NCBI GenBank assembly: GCA_045631225.1
Contig: JAZQUG010000031.1
Coordinates: 7,259-71,258 of the forward strand
Origin: Fimenecus sp045631225
GTDB lineage: Bacteria; Bacillota; Clostridia; Oscillospirales; Acutalibacteraceae
DNA: 64,000 nucleotides
Reading direction: 5' to 3'
The first letter of the stretch is position 1; each line of letters starts with the position of its first letter. Position numbers and translations under genes: made by a program. Shown in pieces: positions 17,330 through 27,900 of the stretch. The notes beneath the pieces were generated by a model. It was not told the DNA's origin, did no database searches, and was given only the letters and a program-made list of their open reading frames with translations.

Positions 17330-18439
17330 TTAGCAATATTTTTTAGTGATGTCCAACATCTGTTCCATCTTGTCTTCCATATCCTTAACAAGAGCAAACT
17401 GTGTACGACAACGAACAAGATTGTGTTCAGGATAACCGATTTTGAAATACACGTCACCGTTAAGATAGTCGGTAAGGAATCGGATACCGCATTCATAAGT
17501 CATTATCTTTGCACCAAATGGTAAAAGTTCTTTTTCAAGGTCAGTAAGTGCATCCTTTGCACTACTGAGATAACCCTTAACATATGCTTCATACAAAGGA
17601 AGACTCAAGCTTACCTTTGAAACATCTTTTTCATCTTCAGCAGCAGTATTTGCACCGAATCGGATACTGTCACCAAAGTCGTACATTGAAAGTCCCGGCA
17701 TAACAGTATCAAGGTCGATAATACAAATGCCTTTGCTTGTAATGTTGTCAAAAAGAATGTTGTTAAGCTTTGTGTCATTGTGAGTAACACGAAGAGGTAA
17801 TTTGCCCTCTGCAATCATATCCACAAGAACATGTGTGTCAGCCTCACGCTGAAGTGCAAATTCTACTTCTTCCTTAACTGTGTCAAGTCTGCCCGATTTA
17901 TTTTCTTCAATTGCTTTTTTCAAAGCTTCAAATCGGCAGGCAGTGTGATGGAAGTTCTCGATAGTTTCAAAAAGTGTAGAACCGTCAAAATCTGCAAGAA
18001 GATTCTGGAATTCACCAAATGCAGCACCGGCATTACTGAAAACTTCTTCGCTTTCAATAGCGTTAAGTGTGTAAACATCATCTACATATATGTAAAGACG
18101 CCAACACTCGTTGTTGCTGTCAATATAATAATATTTTCCGTCTAAACATGGGAAAAAAGTAAGTGTTCTGCGTTCAGGACAATCCACATTGTTTTCTGCA
18201 TTCTTTTTGCGAATGTGTTCAGTAACAGCAACTATGTTGCTCATAAGATAGTCCGGGTTTTTGAATACGTTTGTGTTGATTTTCTGAAGGACATATTTTT
18301 TTACCTGTCCATCTTCATCAAAAATCAGGTTGTATGTACTGTTAATATGACCGTTGTTGATTTTTTCATATCCGGTAAAATCACCGTTAACTGAAAACTG
18401 TTCACAGATTTCTTTAATGTTAAAAGGCATGTTTGCCAT
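17330..18439 (-). CDS. Phosphotransferase of the APH family, N-acetylhexosamine 1-kinase (NahK)-like
   Basis: 369 residues from the ATG at 18439, preferred over 18454 because GAGGTGC lies just upstream. VTHNDTKLNNILFD is the Brenner/catalytic loop (HxDxxxxN) and ICIIDLDTVMPGLSMYDFGDSIRFGAN (in pieces) the metal-binding DxD segment; this wording is typical of NahK and the related proteins often annotated as mucin desulfatase. NahK phosphorylates GlcNAc or GalNAc at C1 in the lacto-N-biose/galacto-N-biose route for host glycans. No phosphorylase, epimerase or uridylyltransferase gene lies next to it here, so the substrate is inferred from family likeness only. Confidence 0.78.
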   Translation of the reverse strand: MANMPFNIKEICEQFSVNGDFTGYEKINNGHINSTYNLIFDEDGQVKKYVLQKINTNVFKNPDYLMSNIVAVTEHIRKKNAENNVDCPERRTLTFFPCLDGKYYYIDSNNECWRLYIYVDDVYTLNAIESEEVFSNAGAAFGEFQNLLADFDGSTLFETIENFHHTACRFEALKKAIEENKSGRLDTVKEEVEFALQREADTHVLVDMIAEGKLPLRVTHNDTKLNNILFDNITSKGICIIDLDTVMPGLSMYDFGDSIRFGANTAAEDEKDVSKVSLSLPLYEAYVKGYLSSAKDALTDLEKELLPFGAKIMTYECGIRFLTDYLNGDVYFKIGYPEHNLVRCRTQFALVKDMEDKMEQMLDITKKYC

Positions 18440-18566
18440 TAAAATGCACCTCATAAATATATATTTTTTGGCATAAATAGACTTAATGTATTATATATCT
18501 AAGAAGAAAAATAGTCAATCATTATTTTGAACAATCAAACTGAGAATAAATTGTTGAAAAATACTC

Positions 18567-18595
18567 TTTACATAATACAGAATTTAATGTAAAAT
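18567..18595 (+). promoter_or_regulatory. Promoter of the pyrH-polC operon
   Basis: TTTACA (18567-18572), 17-base spacer, TAAAAT (18590-18595), 51 bases before the pyrH start. Confidence 0.72.
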
Positions 18596-18645
18596 AAATT
18601 AAATATGATAATCGGTGTATTGTGATTATCTCGGAGGTGTTTTAT

Positions 18646-19359
18646 ATGGAACCAAAATATAAGAGAGTGCTTTTAAAAGTCAGTGGTGAAGTTCTTGCCG
18701 GTGACAAAAAGCATGGTTTTGATTTTGATACAGTAAACAGTGTTTGCTCTGCTGTTAAGGAAATGGCAGATTTAGGAACAGAAATTGCTATCGTTGTTGG
18801 TGGCGGTAACTTCTGGAGAGGTCGTTCAAGTGGTGATATGGACAGAACAAGAGCTGACCACATCGGTATGCTTGCAACTGTTATGAATTCATTGGCACTT
18901 GCTGATTCTCTTGAACAGTTAGGTGTTATTGTAAGAGTTCAGACAGCAATCGAAATGAATAAGATTGCTGAACCATATATCAGCCATCGTGCAAAACGTC
19001 ACCTTGAAAAAGGCAGAGTTGTAATTTTCGGTTGCGGAACAGGTAACCCATTCTTCTCAACTGATACTGCAGCAGCTCTTCGTGCAGCTGAAATTGATGC
19101 TGACATTATTTTCAAGGCAACAAACGTTGACGGTGTTTATGATAAGGACCCTAACCGTTTTGATGATGCAATCAAATATGATGTAATTACACATCAGGAT
19201 ATTTTAAGCAAGGGACTTGCAGTTATGGATAGTACAGCTGCTTCTCTTTGCAGAGATAATAAAATTCCTCTTCTTGTTTTCAATCTTCAGCAACCTGAAA
19301 ATATGGTTAAGGCTGTTAAGGGTGAAAAAGTAGGAACACTTGTTGTTGATGAGAAATAA
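18646..19359 (+). CDS. pyrH: UMP kinase
   Basis: 237 residues from the ATG at 18646, with GGAGGTG 7 bases upstream. YKRVLLKVSGEVLAG, VVGGGNFWRGR, ADHIGMLATVMNSLAL, GCGTGNPFFSTDTAAALRA and KATNVDGVYDKDP are standard bacterial UMP kinase motifs of the amino acid kinase fold. It makes UDP from UMP and ATP (EC 2.7.4.22). First gene of a classic Firmicutes order pyrH-frr-uppS-cdsA-dxr-rseP-ispG-polC. Confidence 0.98.
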   Translation: MEPKYKRVLLKVSGEVLAGDKKHGFDFDTVNSVCSAVKEMADLGTEIAIVVGGGNFWRGRSSGDMDRTRADHIGMLATVMNSLALADSLEQLGVIVRVQTAIEMNKIAEPYISHRAKRHLEKGRVVIFGCGTGNPFFSTDTAAALRAAEIDADIIFKATNVDGVYDKDPNRFDDAIKYDVITHQDILSKGLAVMDSTAASLCRDNKIPLLVFNLQQPENMVKAVKGEKVGTLVVDEK

Positions 19360-19388
19360 TTACGAATTTAACATAAAGGAGATTAGTT

Positions 19389-19943
19389 ATGAATACAGTA
19401 TTTGACGCAATGAAAGAAAAAATGAATAAAACAGTTGCAGTCCTTGAAAAAGAATTTGCATCTATGAGAGCAGGTCGTGCAACTCCTGCAGTTCTTGATA
19501 AAGTTCAGGTTGATTATTACGGAGTTCCAACTCCGATTCAGCAGATGGCTGCTGTTTCAGTAAGTGAAGGTAGAATTCTTGTTATTCAGCCATGGGATGT
19601 AAGCACAATTAATCCTATTTCAAAGGCTATTCAGGCTTCTGATATTGGTATCAACCCGATGAATGACGGTAAAGTAATCCGTCTTACTTTCCCGCCTCTT
19701 ACAGAGGAACGCAGAAAGGCTCTTTGTAAGGATGTAAGCAAGACTGCTGAGGAATCAAAGGTTGCTATCCGTTCAATCCGTCGTGATGCTATTGATAAAA
19801 TCAAGGCTATGAAGAAAAATAGCGAAATCACAGAAGATGACCAGAAGGATGCAGAAACAAAGATTCAGAAAATTACTGATGATTTCATTAAGGAAATAGA
19901 TGTAATTGCTGATAAGAAAGAAAAAGAAATTATGGAGATATAA
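19389..19943 (+). CDS. frr: Ribosome recycling factor
   Basis: 184 residues, the usual length. MRAGRATPAVLDKVQVDYYG, the PLTEERRKALCK segment and AIRSIRRDA are diagnostic. It splits post-termination ribosomes together with EF-G. RBS AAAGGAG; 29 bases after pyrH. Confidence 0.98.
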   Translation: MNTVFDAMKEKMNKTVAVLEKEFASMRAGRATPAVLDKVQVDYYGVPTPIQQMAAVSVSEGRILVIQPWDVSTINPISKAIQASDIGINPMNDGKVIRLTFPPLTEERRKALCKDVSKTAEESKVAIRSIRRDAIDKIKAMKKNSEITEDDQKDAETKIQKITDDFIKEIDVIADKKEKEIMEI

Positions 19944-19952
19944 ACAAATTGT

Positions 19953-19970
19953 GGGCGGTCTAATCCGCCC
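19953..19970 (+). other. Intercistronic hairpin between frr and uppS
   Basis: Perfect 6-bp GC stem GGGCGG / CCGCCC with loop TCTAAT, 9 bases after the frr stop. The following sequence TGATTTGCTTATTTT is only a weak T-tract, so it may be a partial terminator or an mRNA end-stabilising hairpin. Confidence 0.5.
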
Positions 19971-19991
19971 TGATTTGCTTATTTTAAGAAT

Positions 19992-20726
19992 ATGACAAAT
20001 AAAAATATTCCTGAATTTTCTGTTGTGCCACAGCATATCGGCATTATTATGGACGGTAATGGCAGATGGGCAAAGCAGAGAAATTTACCAAGATATAAAG
20101 GCCATATTGAGGGTGCAAAAACATTTCGTAAAATAGGTGAATTTGCAGCTGATGTTGGCATTAAATGTATGACATTTTACGCTTTTTCAACTGAAAACTG
20201 GAAACGCCCTCAGGAAGAGGTTGACGCTATAATGCAGTTGTTCAGGGAATATCTCAATGAAGCAGAAGAGCGTAAAGAGGAAAATAAAGAAAAAGGAATC
20301 AGTCTTCGCTTTATCGGTGACCGTACAGGAATTCCGGAGGATATTCAGGCTCTTATGGAGCATATTGAAAATGAGAGTCAGTATGAAACAAAGATTGTTC
20401 TGAATCTTGCCATTAACTATGGCGGTCGTCACGAGATTACTCAGGGTATTCAGGATATTGCAAGAAAAGTAAAAAGCGGTGAGCTTGCACCTGAAGATAT
20501 TACTGAGGAAATGATTTCAGAAAGTCTTTATACAAAAAATCTTCCTGACCCTGATTTGATTATCAGACCAAGCGGTGAATACAGATTGTCAAACTTTTTG
20601 ACATGGCAGTCAGCATATTCAGAGTTCTGGTTTTCAAATGTGCTTTGGCCCGATTTTACAGAGGAAGACCTTTGTGATGCCTTGAGGGATTTTGAAAAAC
20701 GCAACAGACGTTTTGGTGGAGTATAA
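19992..20726 (+). CDS. uppS: Isoprenyl transferase (undecaprenyl diphosphate synthase)
   Basis: 244 residues. HIGIIMDGNGRWAKQRNLPR holds the catalytic Asp and the diphosphate site; MTFYAFSTENWKRP, NYGGRHEI and DLIIRPSGEYRLSNFLTWQSAYSE (in pieces) complete the cis-prenyltransferase set. It elongates FPP to the C55 lipid carrier used for wall synthesis. No strong RBS is visible before the ATG at 19992. One base of note: the signature reads SGEYRLSNFL where SGEQRLSNFL is usual. Confidence 0.96.
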   Translation: MTNKNIPEFSVVPQHIGIIMDGNGRWAKQRNLPRYKGHIEGAKTFRKIGEFAADVGIKCMTFYAFSTENWKRPQEEVDAIMQLFREYLNEAEERKEENKEKGISLRFIGDRTGIPEDIQALMEHIENESQYETKIVLNLAINYGGRHEITQGIQDIARKVKSGELAPEDITEEMISESLYTKNLPDPDLIIRPSGEYRLSNFLTWQSAYSEFWFSNVLWPDFTEEDLCDALRDFEKRNRRFGGV

Positions 20727-20748
20727 AACAATTCGAAAGAGGACTTTT

Positions 20749-21618
20749 ATGGCAAAAAGAATAATTTTTGGCTTTTTATGGCTTTTTATAGGAATTGCTG
20801 CACTGGCTTTAATGCGAACATGGATATTCCTTATATTTGGAATATTTTTGTGTGCCATGGCAACATATGAGCTTAATCGTTCTACCGGACTTGAAAACAA
20901 GCCTGTAATGGCGTTGAGTGTTATTGTATCAGGACTGTTTCCTGTTTATTATGAATATGGGCATTATCTGAGAGATATTGAGATATTAAACCTTAAAACT
21001 GAATATCTGATTATGGTATATGTTTTAATTTTATGCTTCCTGATGCTTCACAAGCATGAGAAGACAAAGTTTTCTCACATTTCATTTGTTGTGATGTCAT
21101 CTTTGTGTGTGCCGTTTGTATTTACAAGATTTTTGTTTTTCAGAGATATTGCAAGATATTATCCTGACAAAGGATATACTAATGCTCACGGAATATTCTT
21201 AGTTCTGTTCATCCTTTTCGCTGCATGTATGACAGATGTATGTGCATATTTTGTGGGTAGTGCTATTGGTAAACATAAGCTTTGTCCTGAAATCAGCCCT
21301 AAAAAGACTGTTGAGGGAGCAATAGGCGGCGTAATCGGTTGCGTTATCGGGCATGTTGGTTTGTATACAGTTTACGATAACTTTATTTTTGAAAACCCTG
21401 TTCATAATTACTTCCCGATAATTGTTGCTTCAATCATAACATCAATTGTCGGTATGTGTGGTGACCTTACTGCATCGCTTATCAAGCGTAATTACGGTAT
21501 CAAGGATTTTGGTAATCTTATTCCCGGTCATGGTGGAATTATGGACCGTTTTGACAGTATTATGTTTGTATGTGCTGCATTTTATGCAGTGTTCAACATT
21601 TTTGAGGTGTCAATATAA
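20749..21618 (+). CDS. cdsA: Phosphatidate cytidylyltransferase
   Basis: 289 residues from the ATG at 20749, with AAAGAGGA 6 bases upstream; the frame extends further up inside uppS without a better start. About seven to eight membrane segments. KRNYGIKDFGNLIPGHGGIMDRFDS (in pieces) is the CdsA signature, and ISPKKTVEGAIGG is the other conserved cytoplasmic loop. Makes CDP-diacylglycerol from phosphatidic acid and CTP. Confidence 0.96.
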   Translation: MAKRIIFGFLWLFIGIAALALMRTWIFLIFGIFLCAMATYELNRSTGLENKPVMALSVIVSGLFPVYYEYGHYLRDIEILNLKTEYLIMVYVLILCFLMLHKHEKTKFSHISFVVMSSLCVPFVFTRFLFFRDIARYYPDKGYTNAHGIFLVLFILFAACMTDVCAYFVGSAIGKHKLCPEISPKKTVEGAIGGVIGCVIGHVGLYTVYDNFIFENPVHNYFPIIVASIITSIVGMCGDLTASLIKRNYGIKDFGNLIPGHGGIMDRFDSIMFVCAAFYAVFNIFEVSI

Positions 21619-21619
21619 A

Positions 21620-22774
21620 ATGACTAAAAATTTAAGTATTTTGGGCTCAACCGGTTCAATCGGTACTCAGAGCCTTGAAACAGCAAGAAAGTGCGGTTAC
21701 TCTGTGTCCGCGCTTTCGGCATATTCTAATGTAGATTTAATAGAGGAGCAAATCCGTGAATTCAAGCCTCAGATAGCTGCACTTGTTGATGAAAATGCAG
21801 CAAAAGAGCTTAAAAACAGAGTGTCTGATACTGACACGAAAGTGCTTTCAGGTATCTCGGGTGTTTGTGAATGTGCATGTGTGGATTCAGCTGATACAGT
21901 AATCAATTCGGTTGTTGGTATGGCAGGTCTTAAGCCTACTCTTACAGCGATTGAGGCAAATAAAAAGATTGCTCTTGCAAATAAAGAAACTTTAGTAGCA
22001 GGTGGACTTCTCGTAACAACAAACGCAAAGGAAAAGAATGTGGATATTCTTCCTGTTGATTCGGAGCATTCTGCGATTTTCCAGTGCTTACAGGGTCAAC
22101 CTGCAAACAGAGCATTAAAGAGAATTATTCTTACTGCAAGTGGTGGACCATTCTTTGGTAAAACAAAAGAGGAATTAAGTAAGGTAACTGTTGCAGATGC
22201 CCTGAAGCATCCGAACTGGAGTATGGGACAGAAAATTACAATCGACTCTGCAACGATGATGAATAAAGGTCTTGAACTTATCGAAGCTGTCTGGCTTTTC
22301 AATGTTCATCCGTCAAAAATTGAAATCATTGTTCACAGAGAGAGTATAATTCATTCCGCAGTTGAGTATGATGATAATGCAGTAATAGCACAGTTGGGAC
22401 TTCCTGATATGAAAATCCCGATTCAGTATGCACTCACATATCCGGAAAGAATCGAATCTCTTACAGGTGAGTTGGATTTAACAAAATTAGGGACACTCAC
22501 ATTCTATAAACCTGATTATGAAACTTTCAGATGTATGGATATCTGTCGTGAGGCAATTACCCGTGGCGGTCTTTATCCTGCATTTGCAAACTCAGCTAAT
22601 GAACAGGCAAATCTTATGTTCAGAAAAGGTGAAATAGGATTTCTGGAAATTGGCGAACTCGTTGAAAAAGTTATGAACGAGGCACCAAAAGTTGAAACTT
22701 ATACAGTTGAAGATGTTTATAATGCCGATATTGAGGCAAGAAATTTAGTAATCAAGTATTCAGGAAAGCAGTGA
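21620..22774 (+). CDS. dxr: 1-deoxy-D-xylulose 5-phosphate reductoisomerase
   Basis: 384 residues from the ATG at 21620, one base after the cdsA stop; the open frame upstream lies inside cdsA and is not used. SILGSTGSIGTQSLE is the NADPH site, IALANKETLVAGG and PVDSEHSAIFQ carry metal and substrate ligands, and LTASGGPFF is also typical. MEP-pathway step from DXP to MEP. RBS GAGGTG lies in the end of cdsA, so translation is coupled. Confidence 0.97.
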   Translation: MTKNLSILGSTGSIGTQSLETARKCGYSVSALSAYSNVDLIEEQIREFKPQIAALVDENAAKELKNRVSDTDTKVLSGISGVCECACVDSADTVINSVVGMAGLKPTLTAIEANKKIALANKETLVAGGLLVTTNAKEKNVDILPVDSEHSAIFQCLQGQPANRALKRIILTASGGPFFGKTKEELSKVTVADALKHPNWSMGQKITIDSATMMNKGLELIEAVWLFNVHPSKIEIIVHRESIIHSAVEYDDNAVIAQLGLPDMKIPIQYALTYPERIESLTGELDLTKLGTLTFYKPDYETFRCMDICREAITRGGLYPAFANSANEQANLMFRKGEIGFLEIGELVEKVMNEAPKVETYTVEDVYNADIEARNLVIKYSGKQ

Positions 22775-22778
22775 TTTT

Positions 22779-23837
22779 TTGGAAATCTGGTCAAAGGTGT
22801 GGCCTTTTTTAGTAGCGATATTATTTTTCGGACTTTTAATTTCAATTCACGAATTGGGACATTTTACATTTGCAAAGCTATTTAAGGTGAAGGTAAATGA
22901 ATTTGCTTTGGGAATGGGTCCTGCAATATTCAAAAAGAAAAAAGGCGAAACAACTTATGCACTTCGACTTTTACCTATCGGCGGATATGTGAGTATGGAG
23001 GGCGAAGACGAGGAAAGTACAGATGAAAATGCCTTTGGTAACAAAAGGGTATGGCAAAAGTTCATAATCGTTGCAGCAGGTGCCATAATGAACCTGATTT
23101 TAGGTGTTGTAATTGTTGCAACTTGTCTTTCAATGGATGATTTGGTTGGTACAACACAGATTATTCAGTTTCAGGAAAACGCAATAAGTCAGCAGACCGG
23201 TCTTAAGGAAGGCGATGTTCTTCTTGAAATTGATGGCAGAAAAGTTTTTTCCGATATGGATATCTCATTTTTAATGAGTCGTAGTGACGATGGTGTGTTT
23301 GATATGACAGTTCGTCGTGACGGTGAAAAAGTTGAACTTTCTGATGTTAAATTTGAAACAAAAAAACAGGATGGTTATACACTCATAACGTATGACTTCA
23401 TCATTTTAGGTGAAGAACCTACTGTGTTCAATGTGGTTGGAAATGCTTTTAAACAGACGGCGTCAATCGGCAGACTTGTATGGCTGAGTCTTTTCGATTT
23501 GGTGACAGGAAAATTCGGACTTTCTGATTTGTCAGGACCGGTTGGAACAGTTAATATAATTGCAGATGTTACATCATCAGCAGTTGAAAGCCGTGCAAAT
23601 CTTATTTCAGCACTTACAATGATGGCATTTGTTTCAATAAATATCGGTATTTTTAATCTTTTACCATTACCTGCACTTGATGGTGGCAGACTTTTCTTCC
23701 TACTTATTGAGGGAATCAGAAGAAAGCCAATCAATCCAAAGTATGAGGGTTATGTTCACGGAGCAGGACTTGCACTTTTACTCCTTTTGATGGTAATAAT
23801 CACGTTTAATGATATTGTAAATCTTATTAAAGCATAA
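22779..23837 (+). CDS. rseP: RIP zinc metalloprotease RseP/RasP (site-2 protease)
   Basis: 352 residues from a TTG start at 22779, with AGGAAAG upstream in the end of dxr. ISIHELGHFTFAKLFKVKV carries the HExxH zinc motif in membrane segment 1; a PDZ domain follows (about 115-200, TGLKEGDVLLEIDGR); NLLPLPALDGGRLFF is the second zinc-ligand motif in a late membrane segment. It cleaves membrane anti-sigma factors and signal peptide remnants. Confidence 0.96.
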   Translation: MEIWSKVWPFLVAILFFGLLISIHELGHFTFAKLFKVKVNEFALGMGPAIFKKKKGETTYALRLLPIGGYVSMEGEDEESTDENAFGNKRVWQKFIIVAAGAIMNLILGVVIVATCLSMDDLVGTTQIIQFQENAISQQTGLKEGDVLLEIDGRKVFSDMDISFLMSRSDDGVFDMTVRRDGEKVELSDVKFETKKQDGYTLITYDFIILGEEPTVFNVVGNAFKQTASIGRLVWLSLFDLVTGKFGLSDLSGPVGTVNIIADVTSSAVESRANLISALTMMAFVSINIGIFNLLPLPALDGGRLFFLLIEGIRRKPINPKYEGYVHGAGLALLLLLMVIITFNDIVNLIKA

Positions 23838-23850
23838 AGACGGTGTTAAA

Positions 23851-24903
23851 ATGATAGAACGCAGAAAAAGTCGTGTTGTAACGGCAGGAAATGTTAAAAT
23901 CGGTGGAGATAATCCAATTTCAGTTCAGTCCATGCTCAATGTTATCGCTGAGGATGCAGAAGGTAATGTAAGACAGGCTGTAGAATTAGAAAAGGCAGGT
24001 TGTCAGATTATCCGTCTTACCGTGCCTAATAAGGAAGCGGTAAGAACACTTTATGCAGTAAAAAATGCAGTCAGTATTCCTGTTGTTGCTGATATTCATT
24101 TTGACTATCGTTGTGCATTGGAAAGTGTGGCAGCGGGTGTTGATAAAATAAGAATTAATCCCGGTAATATTGGTGATGACGAAAAAGTCCGTGCTGTGGC
24201 TGATGCTTGTCGTCTTCATAATGTGCCAATCCGTATTGGTGTAAATTCAGGTTCACTTGAAAAGAATCTTCTTGCAAAATATGGCTCACCAACACCTGAA
24301 GCTATGGCAGAAAGTGCCATGTATCATATCGGACTTCTTGAAAAATTTGATTTTAACGATATCGTTGTTTCAATCAAGTCATCAGATGTTCAGAAAATGG
24401 TTAAAGCATATCGTATAGTTGCCGATATGTGTGATTATCCTTTGCATCTTGGCGTTACAGAAGCAGGTACACATAATATGGCACTTGTAAAATCAAGTAT
24501 CGGTATCGGTTCACTTCTTCTTGACGGTATCGGTGATACAATCCGTGTTTCAATGACAGCTGACCCTGTAACAGAGGTTAAAGCAGGTTTCGATATTTTA
24601 AAAGCAGCAGGAATTAAAACTGACTGTGCACAGATTGTCTCTTGTCCTACTTGTGGCAGAACAAAAATTGACCTTATCGGTCTTGCAGATAAAGTTGAAA
24701 AAGCACTTGTGAATTATGATAAACCAATTAAAGTCGCTGTAATGGGCTGTGTTGTTAACGGACCCGGTGAAGCGAAAGAGGCTGACATCGGTGTTGCAGG
24801 TGGCGACGGTTGCGGTGTTATTTTCAAACATGGTGAAGTGCTAAAAAAAGTTGATGAAAGCGAAATAGTTGACGAATTATTAAAGGAAATAGAAAAATTA
24901 TAA
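23851..24903 (+). CDS. ispG: 4-hydroxy-3-methylbut-2-enyl diphosphate synthase
   Basis: 350 residues. PISVQSMLN near the start, DIHFDYRCAL, KIRINPGNIG and the C-terminal cysteines of SCPTCGRTKID and MGCVVNGPGEAKEAD, which hold the [4Fe-4S] cluster, identify IspG. Converts MEcPP to HMBPP. Second MEP-pathway gene of this operon, 13 bases after rseP. Confidence 0.98.
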   Translation: MIERRKSRVVTAGNVKIGGDNPISVQSMLNVIAEDAEGNVRQAVELEKAGCQIIRLTVPNKEAVRTLYAVKNAVSIPVVADIHFDYRCALESVAAGVDKIRINPGNIGDDEKVRAVADACRLHNVPIRIGVNSGSLEKNLLAKYGSPTPEAMAESAMYHIGLLEKFDFNDIVVSIKSSDVQKMVKAYRIVADMCDYPLHLGVTEAGTHNMALVKSSIGIGSLLLDGIGDTIRVSMTADPVTEVKAGFDILKAAGIKTDCAQIVSCPTCGRTKIDLIGLADKVEKALVNYDKPIKVAVMGCVVNGPGEAKEADIGVAGGDGCGVIFKHGEVLKKVDESEIVDELLKEIEKL

Positions 24904-24916
24904 CGGTGAATTACAT

Positions 24917-27900
24917 ATGGCAATAGTAAAAGCTCTTTTTGGTGAGTATTTTGATTGCACACTTAATATGGATATAGCCCTTGCAGAAATTGTAGCATTT
25001 TCAATTTCTCAGGAAAAAATGAGTGCAAAGCTTACCATTAAGCCATACAGAAAAATTGAAGAAGACAGACTTAAGGCTCTTGAAAGTAAACTTTCAGGGG
25101 CTGTTGGTGTTAATATAGCAGTTGTTTGTGATGAGTCAAGAACAGGTTTCCGTACAGAATTTATGGATTTGGTTGTGGAACTTTTAAGAGATAAAATTGT
25201 CGTTGCAAACGGATATTTCAATGGTGCAGAATATGAAATTCAGGGTAGAGAATTGAAAATCAACCTTAAAAAAGGCGGAAAAGATATTCTCACTTCTGCA
25301 AATTGTGAAAAAGAAATTGAAAGAATTATAAAAGGTATTTTTGGTGTTGAATATACAGTAATTCTTTGTCAGGAAGAGGACTTCAATACTGAACTTGCTG
25401 TTGACACAATGCAGAAAAAGGCTGACGAAGAAATTCGCAGAGAAAAGAATATTCCTGAACCTAAATTGCCATCAGAACCCGGCGAGCCAAAACCTCACGT
25501 GGTTAAAGAGGGATTCCCGCTTTATCTCGAAACACAAAAACCAATATACGGAAGTCTTATCAGAACACAGAACTTGCAGACTCTCGCTGACGTAAGTATT
25601 GAAAGTGGTGCAGTGGCTGTTTGGGGTGAGGTTTTCAGCCTTGATGTCAGAACAACACGTGATGGTAAGAATAATATTATCAACTTTAACATTACAGATA
25701 AAACATATTCATATACAGTAAAGATTTTTGAATCCTGTGAAAAATCAAAGTCATTTTTAGGTGCTTTGAGTGAAGGTGCAACCGTTATCGTTTATGGTCG
25801 TGTTACTTTCGATAAGTATTCAGGTGAAAATATCATTTCTGCAACTGCTGTTAATACAGTTACACAGATTAAGAAAAAGGATACAGCAGAGAAAAAGAGA
25901 GTTGAACTTCACCTGCATACAAATATGTCCGATATGGACGGTATGACAGGTGCTGATAAGCTTGTTAAACGAGCAATTAGCTGGGGACATCCCGCTATTG
26001 CAATTACCGACCATGGTAATGTTCAGGGTTATCCTGATGCCATGAAAGGTAAAGGTAAAGACGATATCAAGCTCATTTATGGTGTGGAGGGTTATCTTAT
26101 TGATGATATAGGGGACCCTGAAACACCTTGGGAAAAGTTGCCGAGATATCATATCATTCTTCTTGTACAAAACAAAGTAGGTCTTAAGAATTTATATAAA
26201 CTTGTGTCGTTGGCACATACTACATATTTCCACACAAGACCTTGTATTCCACGTTCAAAGCTCAATGAACTTCGTGAGGGTATAATTCTTGGTTCTGCTT
26301 GTGAAGCAGGTGAACTTATAAAAGCAATTCTTCTTGAGAAAAGTGAAGAAGAAATTATTGAAACAGCAAATTATTACGATTATCTTGAAATTCAGCCTGA
26401 CGGAAACAATATGTTTATGATTGATTCCCATTCAGACCCTAATGCGAAAAATCCTGACAGAAATAAAGAGTATAACAAAATCAAAACCCTTGAGGATATC
26501 CGTGATATTAACCGAAAGATTATTCACTTGGGTGATAAGCTTAATAAGCTTGTCTGTGCAACAGGTGACGTTCACTTTATGGACTCTGAGGATGCTAAAT
26601 TCCGTGCAATTCTTATGGCGGGTAAAGGGTTTGATGATGCTGATGACCAAGCACCTCTTTACTTTAAAACAACTGACGAAATGCTCGAAGAATTCTCATA
26701 TTTAGGTGAAGATACAGCATACGAGGTTGTTGTTACAAATACAAATAAGATTGCAGATATGATTGAACAGGTTACACCTATTCCTCCGGGAACCTTTAAC
26801 CCTACAATTCCGGGTGCAGAACAGGAGCTTCGTGATATTTGCTGGGCAAAAGCAAGAGATTGGTACGGTGACCCTGTTCCCGAATATGTTGCAGAGCGTC
26901 TTGAAATGGAGCTTGAATCCATTATTAAGCACGGATTTGCTGTTCTTTATATTATCGCACAGAAGCTTGTGTGGGACTCAGAGGCTCACGGATACCATGT
27001 CGGTTCACGAGGTTCGGTTGGCTCATCCTTCGTCGCAACAATGGCAGGTATTTCAGAGGTTAATCCACTTGCTGCTCATTATCGTTGCGGAAAATGTAAG
27101 CACAGCGAGTTTTTCCTTCACGGTGAATACGGTTCAGGCTTTGATATGCCTCCAAAAAACTGTCCGCATTGTGATATTCCTATGATTAGAGACGGTCACG
27201 AAATTCCTTTCCAGACCTTCTTGGGATTCCACGGTGACAAGGCTCCCGATATTGACCTTAACTTCTCAGGTGATTATCAGGGTAAGGCACACAGATATAC
27301 AGAAGAACTTTTCGGTCGTGACCACGTGTTTAAAGCAGGTACTATTGCAACTGTTGCTGATAAAACTGCTTATGGTTATGTAAAAAAGTATCTTGATGAA
27401 AGAGGAAAAGTTGTAACACGTGCAGAAGAGGACAGACTCACAAGGGGCTGTACAGGTATCAAACGTACAACGGGTCAGCATCCCGGCGGTATGGTTGTTG
27501 TGCCAAGCGAATTTGATGTTTACGACTTTACAGCGGTTCAATTTCCTGCAAACGATACATCGTCGGATATGGAAACAACTCACTTTGACTTCCACTTCCT
27601 CCACGATACAATATTAAAACTTGATATTCTCGGTCATGATGTGCCCACACTTTATAAGCATCTTGAGGATATGACCGGCATCAATGTTATGGATGTTGAT
27701 GTTTGTGACCCTAAAATAGTAAGTCTTTGTACAAGTCCTGAGGCATTGGGTATTACGCCTGATGACATTGGTGTACAGACAGGTACGCTTTCGATTCCTG
27801 AAATGGGAACAGATTTTGTTCGTGGTATGCTTATGGAAGCACAGCCTAAGAAATTCTCTGACCTTTTGCAGATATCAGGACTTTCTCACGGTACTGACGT

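Noticed and set aside
19953..19970. Full transcription terminator splitting the pyrH-polC operon
   Set aside because: The stem is strong but the following T-tract is poor, and no promoter is seen before uppS.
25820..26170. Minus-strand frames of about 100 codons inside polC and other long genes
   Set aside because: They lie opposite strongly conserved coding sequence, lack RBSs, and have atypical Cys/Ile/Asn-rich composition; shadows.
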